Assembly (NCBI RefSeq): GCF_051622035.1 | Contig: NC_135357.1 | Span: 21,008,256 to 21,072,255, forward strand | From: Arctopsyche grandis | Taxonomy: Eukaryota > Arthropoda > Insecta > Trichoptera > Hydropsychidae | Length of the DNA stretch: 64,000 nucleotides | Direction of reading: 5' to 3' | Shown: piece after piece, positions 28,651 to 46,870 of the stretch | Layout: the number at the start of each line of letters is the position of its first letter | Numbering within the stretch: position 1 is the stretch's first letter | Notes under the pieces: model-generated | The model's input: only the letters and a program-made list of their open reading frames with translations | What the model was told of the DNA's origin: nothing | Databases searched by the model: none | Program-made: the position numbers and the translations under genes

Positions 28651-31380
28651 CACTGTGCTAAGTATTGTATTCGTTCGTTGGTACTTCGACACACACGCAC
28701 GTGAGTTATATAAATATTTCGATATGATTTATTGTTATCAACGTTACGTGAATTCCGACGGGGTTCATTGCGCGGACTGTGCGGATTTCCGTGAATTTTC
28801 CGACTTTTTTTCGCCGCTGTTTATTTAAAGACGAAACAATTTAAATTTCTCTTCTTATTGCAGCTTATAGAAATATTTTCATTTCATACAGTCGCGCCAA
28901 AAGTCGGTTGTTTACACTAGTAAATTTAATTCAGTTTTTATTTAAATCTCTTTTTAATGTTTATTATATTTTTTGTTACAATTGATTGGAAAATATTTAG
29001 TGATAAAGAATAACTTTCATGTATAAGAAAAAAATCAGGAATTGATTTTATCAATGTGGCTTTCCATTATCGGCCATTTCGTCTGGCGGTGACACGTGTC
29101 GTATTGTTTTAATTTTCCGCGCGGAAAAAGTCACTCTTCACGGTGGAAAATTTTCGCGGAGGGAATCTGTACTGGGAAAACTTTTTTAATTTCACTTTCC
29201 GGAAATTCGGGTAAGGGTACGAATCGAACTTCGTCACCTGTGGAGCTGTTGTCTCTCTCGCACCACTTTTTAACTGACGAAAAGCTTCGATGGGAAAATT
29301 CTGAAGTAATACGAAAGTGTCTCGGGGAGCCTTTATCCGGGTATTTGCGTCCGCAATCTCGTTAATTAAAGATTATTATTTCGAGAATTACAAAGTAAAT
29401 TGTTTATATTTTATTCAAAATATAACTGAAATATATCGCAATACATACATATGTACATATGTATGTACCTATGTACTACTTCCAAATCGAATCAATTTGT
29501 AAAGCAACAATTAATTGTACATACAAATCAATTAATTTCTATTAATCCTATTTTTCTAAAGTACAATATTTTTGAAGCTTTATATACGAGCAGCGCTTTT
29601 TATCAGTTTATCTTTTGTGTGTAAGGGTAAACAGCACAACTGCATCTTATTAAAAAAAAATATGCCTTTTTTAACTATAAATATCACTAAACATATAATG
29701 CAAACCAAAAACACTACTAGTATGGACGTAGATTTATGGTGATTCAATTTGAGTGGCGTATATGTATGTTTCTATAGGTATATTAAATGTAAATTTGCCA
29801 TTTGGAATGATTTGAACAATTTCTCGCGCTCTTTAGTGAATTCATTATTTTAGAGTTTGTTCGCACTAAAGGAGGACTTTTACCTTAGTGAAAGGTAGTA
29901 TGTATGGATACGAAGTTAGTCGAATTTTTTGGCGAGTAAACAAAAACTACTGGGTCTTCCGATGGCGTACCGCCAAACCAAGCTGATTCGCACATACATA
30001 CATACATACCTTATCCCTTGCGTGAATGAGCTCTGTAGACCGGACCATAGAGAAATGTCGTGGGTAAAACTTTAAATTTATTACGACAAATATAAATAAA
30101 GTCAATCAGGAAAAAAATATGGTTTCAAGTCAAATCACTCTACGACAGTCTAGATCGGTGGTTCTCTCGGGAAATTTTATTGTCGCCGCAAAATTGACAT
30201 CGGTGGTCCGATGGAAATATCTTGTGGCCGTACCAAATTTCGCCTTTGTTGTGATAAAAAAAATTAAAGCTTAATTTTATTTAATAAAAAGGTGGATTAA
30301 TTTATAAGATCGTTTAATAAAAGGCATTTTGGTAATTTGGCAAAATTAATGAAGCAATTCTTTGAATTGTTTTGAATTCTTTGAAAGTTATCAATTCTTT
30401 GAATTGTCTTGATTCATGCTCAAGGTATATGTATGTAGATTCGAACAAAAATTTTCACCGACTTTATATACCTACTTGGACCTGAATCATATTCAACAAC
30501 GTATATTTACCGTTGGCCCAATTAATTTAATTGAATACTGAAAAAGAAGTTAATCTCGTTTGTAGTCCTCGTTTGAATTTTTCATCATCTGAAATGGGGA
30601 AGATACAAAAGACAGTTCAAAAAAATCAATTCTTAGAACCTTTTATCAAGTTCTATATTTAGAGATTGAAGACACTATTATTTTAGGTTGTAATTTTAAT
30701 TTAGAACTTATGTTTGTAATATTATCTAGGAAGCCCCAAATCAAAATAAAATAGAAAAATTGGCATTTTTTACATACCTCCTTTACGTTTCACTTATTAA
30801 CTTCTAACACAAGCCATTTAACTTTTTTTTTTTTAATTTGTTTATGATGAACATGGTTTCTATTATTGCTAAAATGCTTTTTGTAGTTGCTTATAAATCG
30901 AACTAATACGCGACAAAAATCCTTAGAATAAAATTGACCTTTTTACTAATTTTACTCTTCTGAGTTCAGAATCGTTTTTTTCGTCTGACGAAGTTTGTGT
31001 TCTTATCCGATCGTTTTAAAATTTTACCATTTTGCTCGGTTTGGTCATCAATGTAAGTGGAAATGACGGCCGCCACTACCATGGTGAAAAATAATCGTAA
31101 TAGGCACGTTTGAAAATATTGCATCTTCCTTCACAATGACGTCTATCGTCCACACTGTCCCATTTGTTCACACTGTTCTGATCGTTTTTTCCCTTTTCGC
31201 CCCCCTCTCGCTATGGCAGATTGAGCACCATGCCATACTCATGATCAAAGTTTACGGAGAGAATTGGTGATTTCTTAATTAGGTTTTTTATACATTTGCA
31301 TATAGTCTTAATTATATAAATAAAATATAGGAGAGGTTAGTTTTTAAAAAACATTTTTTTTATATACATATATTTTTTAT
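28651..31380. other. Mostly unique A+T-rich DNA; short repeat near 30990-31110
   Basis: No gene confirmed. The frame 29096-29365 has no domain I know. ACATACATATGTACATATG-type microsatellites lie at about 29443-29470 and 29995-30010. The segment with ATTTTACCATTTTGCTCGG and GGTGAAAAATAATCGTAATA is shared with 34736-34850. Confidence 0.4.
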
Positions 31381-31710
31381 GGGTCTACGTGACGAGACAG
31401 AATGTTAAATTACAGAAAACACAAATATCGGAAGGCAAAGATCGAAAATCGAAAGATCTTAAATCGAAAGATCAAAAAAAAAATGGTGCATGGTAAACGG
31501 TACATACTCACTTAATTTGCGCGAGCAGGATACAACAGGAACAAGAGGAACATGCTTTTCCTCCCGTATTCTGCGCGCGCACATTAATTTTTTTTGATCT
31601 TTCGACTTAAGATCTTTCGATTTTCGACTTAAGATCTTTCGATTTTCGATCTTTGCCTTCCGATATTTGCGTTTTCTGTAATTTAACATTCTGTCTCGTC
31701 ACGGAGACCG
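31381..31710. mobile_element. Foldback element copy 2, 9-bp TSD ATTTTTTAT
   Basis: The arms GGGTCTACGTGACGAGAC and, reversed, CGGTCTCCGTGACGAGAC continue inward as in 17532-17919. Identical ATTTTTTAT flanks (31372-31380 and 31711-31719) define the insertion. The centre holds a single copy of the 75-bp module rather than the inverted pair. Confidence 0.85.
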
Positions 31711-34700
31711 ATTTTTTATATAATCACTTTGAAGCTTTTCACTTATTTTCCATCTAATCTGTTTGTTATTGAGTAATACATGAGCCGTTATAAATAAAAG
31801 TGGCATTTGTCCACTTTTCTTCTTTTCATTTAACAGTCTTTAAAAATACTGTAATACGTTTATTCTGCTTTTCGAGATTCTGGACATATCGAATTAAAAG
31901 AAGTGATAAAAATTTGTGAAAATTGGACACCCGCCACTTTCAAATAAAACGGCTCATATTATGTGTTTCTTTGTTGATTTCACATATAGACTTCAGCAAG
32001 CTCGACAATTTAAGTACTGATATTAATTGCATTTAATACTTTTCTCACTGTTAATGCCACATTTTCGATATACATATAATTTTTTTCTTGATGCTCAATT
32101 TGGCATACGAAATATTTTATTTTTACAGTCTTCGTTAAACAAATAAAACTGTGAAATATAATTCTATAAAGCGTTGGCGGCTGCAGCAAAATCTGCCGGT
32201 GACCGCTCATGAGAACCACTGGTCTTGATATGTACATATGTATGTATGATAGTTGGGACATGTATGTATGTATGTATATACATACGTAGTACATACATAC
32301 ATATATACCCATATCCACGTTTCTGTCAGATTTTAAATGTCTATGAAATGCGTTGTGTAATTTTGTCACACGACGTGCCATCAATTTAATAAATTTCGTC
32401 ATTGTCGTATCTCCGTTGTCGACAACTCGATTATGTCACTTAAGCTTTTCTACGCGAGCGTGTTCGTTCAATTTGCACGGATTTTCCTTTCGGGGAAATT
32501 TTATTCGGCGCGTAATCGTATTAAAATCCGTCGTCTCGTTTGCCCACCGGAAGCAATCGGAATGACGACGATGTAGAATCGGATACGTTCATTCGAAACA
32601 CATCTAAACGTGTTTGATGAGATTCCGGCATACGAAGCGGAACGATCCAATTTATGTATGTACATATTTTTTTGTATACATTTTGTCTCTAGTAAATATG
32701 AAATTTCGGTAATACTCCTCGAGACGGGGAAACGAATCACATTTTTCTCATATTTATGTAGCTTTTATATGCATCACTTGAAATTATTCCGTATTTTGTT
32801 GTATATATGTACATATGTATCTGTGGGTATGCTCACATCTAAAGTAATTGTATAGTAATATTTACTTTTAATTCGGTAGCGAATAAGTTTGATCACGTAC
32901 GAAACGCGCTTTCGTAAAGTTTTCGGACTTAATTCGACCAAATAAATAATACTGACGGACGTGCGATATAATTAAAATTATCCTAGTTCTACGTGAGAAT
33001 AATTGTATTTTTTACGTGATGTGACTAAATAAAATAAGACGATTCTCTGTTGCGAAATAAAAGCAACTGTATTTAAATTACGCATTTCCGCATATTCGTT
33101 GAATTTGCACCAAATACATGGCTAATATTCTATAATTTGACAATTTTGTTGGTTTTAAACTTAATTTCACGAAATGCCATGGCTTGTGCCACGTGCTTTA
33201 TACGCGTTTATATGCTGCACTGTGACGAACGACTCGAATTGATGTAAACGTCACACACACGCGTGCGTGCGTATAATATATTCATATCGAGAAGTGAATT
33301 TATGATAAGGGATTTCGGATATAGGCTTTGTGCTTCGACCCGACGATGGGATATATTGAAATGCATGCAAATTTCGACCAACAAAGGATAGAAATGGCAG
33401 AGAAGAAAGGAGCTGCCGTGGTTTTCTTTTTACTTTTTTTACTTTATTTTTTTGGCAAACACGTGAATCGTCATTTATTTGGGTCAGGTCAGATCGAGAA
33501 TCTGTTGTATACATACAAGCAATAGTTCCGTAGATTCAGTTGATAAAAAAACTTGTGTGACGATTGCTTTATTTCATTTGCACGTCACAATATAATATAT
33601 GTATACATATGTAAGTCGCGTACAAAATTATCTTTGAATAAAAATCGGATGTCTTAAATTATCTATCTTATATATGTATACATATGTATTACATATCATG
33701 AAGATGATATTCTTAAATATCAATTATGGTTGATATTGCACCAAAGGTTTAATTAAGACGATAAATTTCGGCGAAGCATTCCAGTGGTTCGACCGACTAT
33801 TTGGTCGTTGTTTGTTCTTAAAATATGGGTCTAATTACGACGCATGGCTCGGCTGGGAGGGTTATTGCATATTGGGGTCTTTCTCGCCGGGTTTTATTTT
33901 GCAGGTTCTATAAAGGGACAAAAAAATTAGATGGCGAATCTGCTGGAAGGAAGACAAAAGATCCATTTGGCGTATTTGCATGATCGAATTACAGAACGAT
34001 GCTCGCACTTTAGGAAGGTGCGACAGGAGCAGCGTAAGAATAATAATAATTTTGGAGAGGAAAAATCTTGGGAGAGCAAACAGACGTCAAGTCGAGTGGA
34101 CGTGGAAGTCAATAAAGTGAACTGTAGCAGTGGTAGTGAAGGACTTCTCCAAAAATGAGATGTGAGCCGATTATGGCGCCCAGAGCCACCTATATTATAC
34201 GGATAGCTCGAAGATGGGGCGGTTGATACAATCTGGGATTTGAGAGCTTCGATAGATGGAACGGGGGAGTACGGGGGGGGGGGGGGGGAGGGAGTTTCTC
34301 GTCTGAAGGTGAGGACTGGTCCTTCAGTGGCTACGAAAAAATTCGCGATAAAGAGGCCGATCTGATAGACACCTTGCTTCGACGTTCGAGGATTTGAGCT
34401 GAATAAGAAAGTGCTCCACCTCAATTTTATTTTCCTCCATATTAGCATATATATGTATGTACTTTAGCGGTTGCCACGTGGGCTATTTTCAGGCGTAGTT
34501 TACATTTGTGAATCTTTTTTTTGGTTCAGGGCGTGAACCTTTTTTTTCGACTAATAATACCAGTCAAGAAACTGATATTGTTCTGGCATATTTTGAATAG
34601 AAATAACTGCAATGAATACTTATGGTATATTATTACCTGCCATGCCCGTTAATTGAAAATATTTTTACAAGGCTCTTCTATGTATGTATATTTCAATTCG

Positions 34701-34735
34701 CTCATTGGTCTGATATTGTAGGATACATTGGTTCT
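31711..34735. other. Mostly unique A+T-rich DNA; one open frame after a splice-acceptor-like site
   Basis: The frame 33931-34158 (75 codons, starts MANLLEGRQKIHL) lies 27 bp after TTTATTTTGCAG. It has no domain I recognise and could be an exon or chance. On the opposite strand a 173-codon frame (33927-34448) spans it. A run of 16 G occurs at 34273-34288. A CACACGCGTGCGTGCGTAT alternating tract at about 33252-33272 can adopt Z-DNA. Confidence 0.35.
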
Positions 34736-34850
34736 ACATTCTTCCAATCGTTTTGAAACTTTACCATTTTGCGCGGTTTGGTCAACGATAGAAACTTAAA
34801 TCGATTCTGATAGTTCAGTGGTGAAAAATAATCGTAATAAATACGTCTAA
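34736..34850 (-). repeat. Short dispersed repeat shared with 30990-31110
   Basis: Shared phrases are CCAATCGTTTTGAAACTTTA, CCATTTTGCGCGGTTTGGTC and GTGGTGAAAAATAATCG. A weaker trace occurs near 39492. Family unknown; the orientation is arbitrary. Confidence 0.5.
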
Positions 34851-35283
34851 GATTGCGAAAATTTTGGAGACCTTGACGTTTAGTGGTCAGTAGGCTCATA
34901 TGTTTGACTTTCCGCCACCCACTCGTTTTGTCAGATTTTAATTGTTTAAACACCTATAATTGTATGCAATTACTGTTAACTAAATACTTTTTTTCTGTTC
35001 ATCACGATGTTCATTTTATTTAAAAATATTACTTTCAAAGCTGACGAATAGTTAAAAACAGGAAATAATGTTTATTACGGATGGACGGACCAATATCGTT
35101 AAATATGAGTGCAAGCCTAAATAAAAGTTGGTATTTACATATGTATATACATATGTACCTCCCCGAAAAAGAGAGAAATTTCGTCTAGACGAAAAAGCGA
35201 AAGCAACCTAATATGAGACTTGTAAAAAGGAAACGATTTTATCTAAAATATTTACACTGTAATCGATTCATTTTATTACAATA

Positions 35284-36135
35284 CTAGTGAATAGCCCGAT
35301 GAAACATCATCGCATGGGTATAAAATTATTATATACTCGTATAAAACTAAAAAAAAAATCCGGAACCGGAACCGTTATTTTCGTAGACTCTCATAGATAG
35401 TTTTCAATTCTTTATTTGTAATAATTTTCAATTCTTAAAAATACGCAGACTCCCATAGAGAGTTTTCAATTATTTATTTAAAGACCTATTTTTTTCTATT
35501 ATTATTAGCTATCGCCCCGAGCGATACTGCAAATCGAAATCGATTCACTCGATCCATGACACCCGACTAATTCCGACTTGTTCCGACAACTACCGAAGAT
35601 ATGACTCCGTTTTGATTGGTTGTCCATACGTTCTGTACGATTATTGAATATTAACGTTATTTAGAGCAGCCTTTATATCCGTATCATGGTGTACTGGTCA
35701 GTGTATATTGATCTGGGCGCGATGGGGGTAGGTTCGAGTCGGCGTCCTGGAATTGATTTTATTTTTTCAAATATCGCTAAAATATAAATTAATTTCAATT
35801 TCAATAATTTCAATTAAAAATATATATTTAATTGTTTTATATGAAAAGAAAAAAAAATGGTTCAAAACTTCGATAAATGAAATTATTAAAATTATGTATT
35901 TTTATATGGCGAGAAGGAATATTTCAATTAATGTTTAAAAAAAAAAGGCGAAATGAAAAATTGGATTTGGCACGATGTCCGAGACGATTAGCTCATTTAG
36001 ACCCATATTCAGGCTATTTGGGGTGATCGGTTCGAGTCGCGACAAAGTCGTCTCGTCGAAAAATGAATAAATCGATTTTTATCGATTCGTTCATTATGTT
36101 CGGCGAGAGTTAGGACACACACACACACACACACA

Positions 36136-36177
<42 letters not shown>
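35284..36177 (-). mobile_element. Helitron-like element with tRNA-like segments
   Basis: The left end is A|CTAGTGAATAG plus the hairpin CCCGATGAAACATCATCG; the right end is (AC)n then GA|T. On the minus strand this reads TC(TG)n ... hairpin ... CTAG|T with an A/T target. Inside, read on the plus strand, are two tRNA-like stretches with GGTTCGAGTCG (about 35731 and 36031). The right half is colinear with 43500-43833. It might instead be a SINE composite inside a Helitron. Confidence 0.5.
36115..36175. repeat. (AC)n microsatellite
   Basis: About 60 bp of AC with one ACCC interruption, at the border of the Helitron-like element. A similar AC tract ends the related copy at 43812-43833. Confidence 0.9.
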
Positions 36178-37679
36178 TTACCGTCGTTATATATATGATA
36201 TAGTATTTGTTTATGTATTTTATTAAAATACATATATTATATTTTATATGGAAAACCCCTGTTAATTGCATATATAGAAAAAATAGGCCAATAGGATAAT
36301 ACTGGAAAAATGAACTATGCCCGAAAATAGCCCGGGTGGCGACTAGTGATGTACTTAGTCCGGTGATTGGGAAATCATTTTTATGTGTATAATGTGTATA
36401 TTGAATTATCCAATCGGAAAAGATTTTATATGAAAGATGCATAAGACAAACAAGAATGGGGGAAAACTGTACGTTGTGAAAATTTGTTAATGAGGAAGCT
36501 TCATAATGTATGTATGTAGGTATATTATTCGTTGATTACATTTCTTGGGTCGACTATAGTAAATGTAGGTTCAATATACCTAGGTAGTTTTAGGTTGATG
36601 GCAAAAGGGAATAAAGAGGGGCAGTCTTTACACAGGAAAGTGGGCCCTCCCATTGGCGTTCCAAAATCGTCATAAATCTTGACAACGGCGGGAAAAATGC
36701 CCATCCGGTGTGGGAACCGGACCAAAAATCGTAAAACCCCATACAACCGTTGCCAAGAAATCTGAGATTGACTACCTGTTTGGCCAAAGCGATACGCGAT
36801 TGTCTCCCTTAACGTCCACCGACTTACAGACTAAAATGTCGTGTGAAAACAGTGAAAATTCTTAATTAACGTATCGTTATTGTTTTCTCGGTTATAAATA
36901 AAGTTGGTATTTCGGATTAAGTGCGCGCTGATACTGTTTCGCAAAGCATACACGATGATGCGAACAATACTTACGCATCGGTATATAGACACAACAAAAG
37001 GCTAGCTTTTAACCCTTTAGTGCTGAAATTTATGCAATGTTTATGCAAGGTCGTGCTTGTTTAGGCCAAGAGGCCGGTGTGAAATTAACTCGCCCCGTGC
37101 GCAAAGTGATCCCCTCGTTTCACTTATAAAATAACACTTTCATGACCGAAAACCCTTACAGTGTCGGCCGGACAATTCCGCAATTAATAATCAGTCGGGC
37201 TACGTGCATTAAATTAAACGAGAAACTAATCGTAACAAAAAAAGAAGAATTTCATGGAACCCTTTAATTATAAATTATACAACTGAATGTGTATTTAATT
37301 AATCGTTGGCTAAAATTAATTAATGTCTGCGACTACAATACACGTTTCAAAATATAGGGTGTATTACAATTATATTTCGAATGTTCTATTAAAATATTTG
37401 AAAACTAGCGCTATAGAATAAATCAGCAAGGACGGGGGGGATATCAAAATATTTAAAATTTTGGTTTTAAAAATCGTACATATGTATGTATGTATAAATT
37501 ATCCTCATAGGACTTGTCATTGACCGAAAAGTCTTTATTCCAAAATTTTTTCTAGTTCTCCATATGATTCTGGATCTTCTCAAATGTATACTTTTTATCG
37601 CTTTAATCGGTTTGTTGTGATGACAGATCAAATGGAAATAGGGAATAATATGTTTAAAAAAAGGAAGGCTTATTTTGCA
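36178..37679. other. No gene confirmed
   Basis: Unique sequence. The minus-strand frame 36525-36746 has no domain I know. Microsatellite TATG near 36509. Confidence 0.4.
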
Positions 37680-37870
37680 TATTGCGATCACGACACGACA
37701 GTCGTTGCCACAAAAATCGCGAATATGGAATATCTGGCACTCAAGCTCGCGCGGTGATTTTCGATGGATGGAATTTTTGGGGTGACAGATGTTCCGCGAT
37801 CGAGACTTTAATGATGTGTACGGGATCGCTTTGTGCGGAATAATCACCGACCCGTTTTTACCATGGACGA
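37680..37870 (-). repeat. Unidentified repeat family, copy 2 (empty hAT site)
   Basis: Similar to 26535-26850: the minus strand shares RELECQIFHIRDFCGNDC, and GACAGATGTTCCG and TAATCACCGACCC are shared as DNA. At 37840-37847 the single ATAATCAC marks the site that holds a MITE in the other copy. The surrounding minus-strand frame spans 37467-37886 (139 codons); I do not recognise it. Confidence 0.5.
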
Positions 37871-39780
<1,910 letters not shown>

Positions 39781-39835
39781 TATTGGACAACATGTATTTA
39801 CAATTATCATGAATTCTATTTTCCTACTAATATTA

Positions 39836-39970
39836 TTTTTTAGCCCTCACATAGTTTTATTACGAACATATGTTTCTTTCCAATTTTAAAAGTTATTGTT
39901 ATTTTAGCCCTCACAAGGCTTTATTGCGAACATACATATGTTTCCTTCGAAATTTTAAAGTTATTATTAT
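39836..39970. repeat. Tandem duplication, about 67-bp unit
   Basis: TTTTAGCCCTCACA...TTTTATTACGAACAT...ATTTTAAAAGTTATT occurs twice in direct order with small differences (second copy from about 39903). Confidence 0.75.
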
Positions 39971-43113
<3,143 letters not shown>

Positions 43114-43114
43114 A

Positions 43115-43425
43115 TTAGTTTTATGCCCGTTGAAATTTCAACGGGTGCTTTCGGATTAATACATGATTTAAAATAATGTTACAATATGAATATTAAAAAT
43201 TAATCGGAATCGGAACTGAAACAGAAATTGGGAATTGGTTATGCTAATTAAATTATGCAATAAAAAATAAAAAAAGTTGAAATCCGAATCGGAATAGGAT
43301 AATATGAAAAGTACATATTTTTACATCGCGTGACTTAAGCAAAAATATTTAGTTTACAAAACCCAATACCCACAATTATGTATAAACAATCCCCGGCCAT
43401 TGAACTCACAACTTTGAATATTATA
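43115..43425 (-). mobile_element. Helitron-like 3' part, minus strand, mutated end
   Basis: TTAGTTTTATG (CTAG changed to TTAG) is followed by the perfect hairpin CCCGTTGAAATTTCAACGGG, then about 290 bp shared with 27430-27770. It continues into the repeat at 43500. Confidence 0.6.
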
Positions 43426-43499
43426 AATTACATATACGTATATTAAATTTAGGACACCTCCTTTGTCAGCCGTCGTGTATCGTTCAGCGTATACTGCTC

Positions 43500-43833
43500 T
43501 GGCCATGCGGGAGATTTCAATTAAAAATATATATTTAATTATTTAATATGAAAATGAAAAAAAATGGTTCAAAATTAAATAATTATAATTACGTATTTTT
43601 ATATGGTGAGAACGAAAAATTCAATTAATGTTTAAAAAAAAGGCCATTTGGATGTTCTACGATGGTTTCATCGCTAACTCTCTGAACTCAGGTATACCTA
43701 TAAGAGGATATTTGTGTTCGCTTGAGGGTTCGCGTGTTCGACTCCGAATGAGAATTTATACAAAGTTTAGGCTTTTTATCGATTCATTCATTATGGTTGG
43801 CTAGCGTTAGGACACACACACACACACACACAC
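43500..43833. repeat. tRNA-like segment repeat with (AC)n end
   Basis: Colinear with the right half of 35284-36177: TTCAATTAAAAATATATATT, AATGGTTCAAAA, TTCAATTAATG, TCATTATGGTTGG and GTTAGGACACACAC. Between them lies a different tRNA-like stretch (GCTAACTCTCTGAACTC ... GTGTTCGACTCCG, 43670-43748), so the tRNA-like part has been swapped. Confidence 0.55.
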
Positions 43834-43843
43834 ATACTAGCTT

Positions 43844-43848
<5 letters not shown>

Positions 43849-43908
<60 letters not shown>
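43849..43908. repeat. (TA)n microsatellite
   Basis: About 60 bp of pure TA directly after the AC tract and TACTAGCTTC. Confidence 0.95.
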
Positions 43909-43918
<10 letters not shown>

Positions 43919-45034
43919 ATAATGTATGTACGTATGAGGCTTTTAACTCCGTACTTCCGACACATACCTAGAATATACATATGTATGTTCACTTTTGGCG
44001 CGATCTGTATAAATGCGGTGTCATTAATCAATCGCAATAACCATTAATTAGCGTCGAACATTAGTCAGACGTCATAAATAAATCGCGTTCGATATAATCG
44101 TTCTAACGATAAATTACGCGCACTATCGAAAAAGGCCATGCGGGGATTTAACCCGTTCGCAGCAGCCCGCCCATCCTCTTCGTGTCGCGGACTTTGGATA
44201 CAATCCCCATATTAAACCGTAAACTTCGACGACATTGTGTAAGTGTGTGTCCGATTGTGGCTTTCAGATCTCTCTGGCAAGAATGTTCGTTCGGTCGGGT
44301 CCGATTCAATTGCCGATCCTATACAATCGTGTTAATTAACCGCAATAGTTTCTCGGAAACAAATCCGAATTTGGCCACATTCGATAATATTGCCGTTCTA
44401 ATCCCCTTTGGCGTTTCGCCTATTCGACTAGAATTCAATTCGAAACGGTGCAAAATTAAATGATTAATTTCGCACGGCGACACACTCGAACGGTTAACGA
44501 TTTAGTGATGATATTTTGGTGGCGAATAGATATTGTAAAATGTAGACAATTATAGGGTTGCCATTTATGTAAATTTTGTATATGTAATCTTCTTACGAAA
44601 ATTTGAATGCGGATTTAATGAAATGGAAATTTATGTATAGGTGCTTGTCGTTAAAACTTTTCTGCATAAAATATGTATAAGTGCTTTAGTCAATAGAATG
44701 GCGATTCCATATTAATTAAGAGAATAAGGGAATTGAAGTTAACACAATTTGCCTCGTGTGCCTGGCTGTATGTTCATATGTATCTTACGGAATAAATATG
44801 TTTTCTTGAGAGATGTTGCTAAACATTACACAAGTGAAGACAACATTATTTTTATTCCGAATATTTTTATATAATATTGCATGTTGTGAAAATCAATGTA
44901 TGGCAAGTTGTTTTAGCAAAATAATATGTACAATAGGTAGACAAAAATAAATAATTTATTCAGTCGAAAATATGAAATAAATATATACGTAGCTGTTTTA
45001 TCTATCAGCGCAGTATTGTCACAATTGTCACAAT
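43909..45034. other. Unique DNA, no gene confirmed
   Basis: The frame 44182-44463 (93 codons) has no domain I know. The region 44080-44480 is CG-richer than its surroundings. Confidence 0.4.
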
Positions 45035-45105
45035 CAGGGGCGGCTCGTGACTTTAAAAACAGGTGTGGCAGTGCCCTAGTTGCCTTTAAAGACGAGCCGC
45101 CCTTG
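45035..45105. mobile_element. 71-bp hAT-type mini-MITE
   Basis: CAGGGGCGGCTCGT at the left and, reversed, CAAGGGCGGCTCGT at the right, with CTTTAAA repeats inside. Flanks GTCACAAT (45027-45034) and GTTATAAT (45106-45113) match 6 of 8 bases and both fit nTnnnnAn. Confidence 0.75.
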
Positions 45106-46496
45106 GTTATAATAATTTTAAACTAAAATTATCGAAGTTTGAAGCAAGTAAAGACAGTCATAATGATGTAATATTGAATGCACTACAGTATAATATTTAA
45201 AAATTTTATGTTGGTTAGTGATTTACAAGTCAACTTAATTATGACTCATCATCTCCTTAATAATAAAATTGGTTTTAGTAAATAAAGACTTCAAATGAAG
45301 TAATGTGTATGTATGTATGTATGTATGTACGTACATAAGTATGTAGGTATATGGAAGGTTGAGAGTAATAAGCGTGCAGACGATCAAAATAACAATAAAA
45401 CCGACTTTTACGATTCAGCATTGCGCCATAAAAAATACAATAAAATGCATACCGATCGATTCCGCTTCATTTAACGGTATCTTGCCCCCCCCCCCCCTCC
45501 TTAGCTACACCTCAATCTTATATGTACGTTTCGATGTTTTTGTGCAGTGAATGTGCCAACCCTGAAAATGCAAATACAGAATGTGCGGCTTCCGAATCAG
45601 ACAGTAAGCTGAAGGGGGTGGAAGGGGGCCATAAATTAAATCAGATCTGTCGAGGATTTCCACTTGAATTATGCGACAAAAAGTGTGTCACGTGTCACGG
45701 TGATCCGTTAATTCGAAATCTTCGAATTACATCGAATTTTCGAGGATAGCTCATTTTGAAAATTCGTTTCATGTGTCGTGAATTCATGGAAGCCGCTTAC
45801 AACCAAACTAATGTTTGAATAACCTCATAACCAAAATAAACACAATAGGGGTTCGGCCACTTTGCCTCTCGACTCCCATCTTTGCAGGTCCCTCGAGTAC
45901 TTGATAAATAAATTATGTGAGAAATATTAATATTTTGGCAACGGCTTAACCATATTTGTCAGACAAACAAAAGGACAACGAAACATTATTAAATTACATA
46001 AAATAATCCCACTACCATATAATGTGTGTACTTGTTATAATTGTATGTGTGTGTTTGTTGCACGTGCGCCACTGAAATTTACGGAGTGATCGAACAATTA
46101 TTGTGGGATTTGCTCTAGTCATTTAATAACTGTATTATGTTTGTAAATGTAATTTATCGGTTCATTTGTTCGTATTAGTACCACCAAATAATCTAAATCG
46201 AGCTGATTGATTATAAATCTTTTATATAATTTTAACCCGGAAGTTAAGTGGCATATTACACCTGCTCATATGTATTTTTATGTACTTATATATGCGTATA
46301 TATCATCATCGGTGCAGCGACTATTTCGCACACGTCACTAAGAACTCAATAATTCGGCCAACCGAGAGACATCCACGCGAAATATCACGCTAACGAAAAT
46401 TCAAGTGCTACATATTCCATATACTCGATTTTAACGGCAACGATTGTCTTGTCCGAGATCGCCATGAGTGAAATTGTCCGTTAACCATCATTTACA
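45106..46496. other. No gene confirmed; poly-C run
   Basis: A run of about 13 C lies at 45485-45498. TATG microsatellites at 45308-45350. No family or gene is recognised. Confidence 0.4.
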
Positions 46497-46870
46497 ACCA
46501 TTAACCATCCACTGCTAGATGAAGGCATCCCCGACACGCTTCTATTCGTCTCTGTTTCGCGCAACCCTCATCCATCTCACCCCACACATTTTTATACTTT
46601 CGTCTCCCCATCTTCTTATTACATTCTCTCGAGTACCACTTCTTTTGTCCACTTTTCGTCCATTCTTCTATCTATGTGACCCGCCCATTTCCATTAAAAT
46701 TTTTTCACTCTTTCCACTATATCCACTTGTTATACTTCTCACCAAAAGTATTCCGTTTCCTATCATTCTTCGCTATACTGAGCATACAGCGTTTCATACT
46801 TCTTTGAATGTATTGAGTGTATTGTGTAATATCTAAGCGTTAAATGTCCACATCCATATGTCATCACTCA
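46497..46870 (-). pseudogene. RTE-like LINE fragment (RT C-terminus), minus strand
   Basis: The DNA is colinear with 54985-55420: CCACTGCTAGATGAAGGC, CACACATTTTTATACTTTCG, TTCTCACCAAAAGTATTCCG and CATACAGCGTTTCATACTTC. The frame is more decayed than in the other copy. This piece encodes the part after the RT core of an RTE-like LINE. Confidence 0.7.

Noticed and set aside
33927..34448. 173-codon minus-strand frame
   Set aside because: No domain, a Pro/Ser-rich low-complexity part over a C-run, and no start context; most likely chance.
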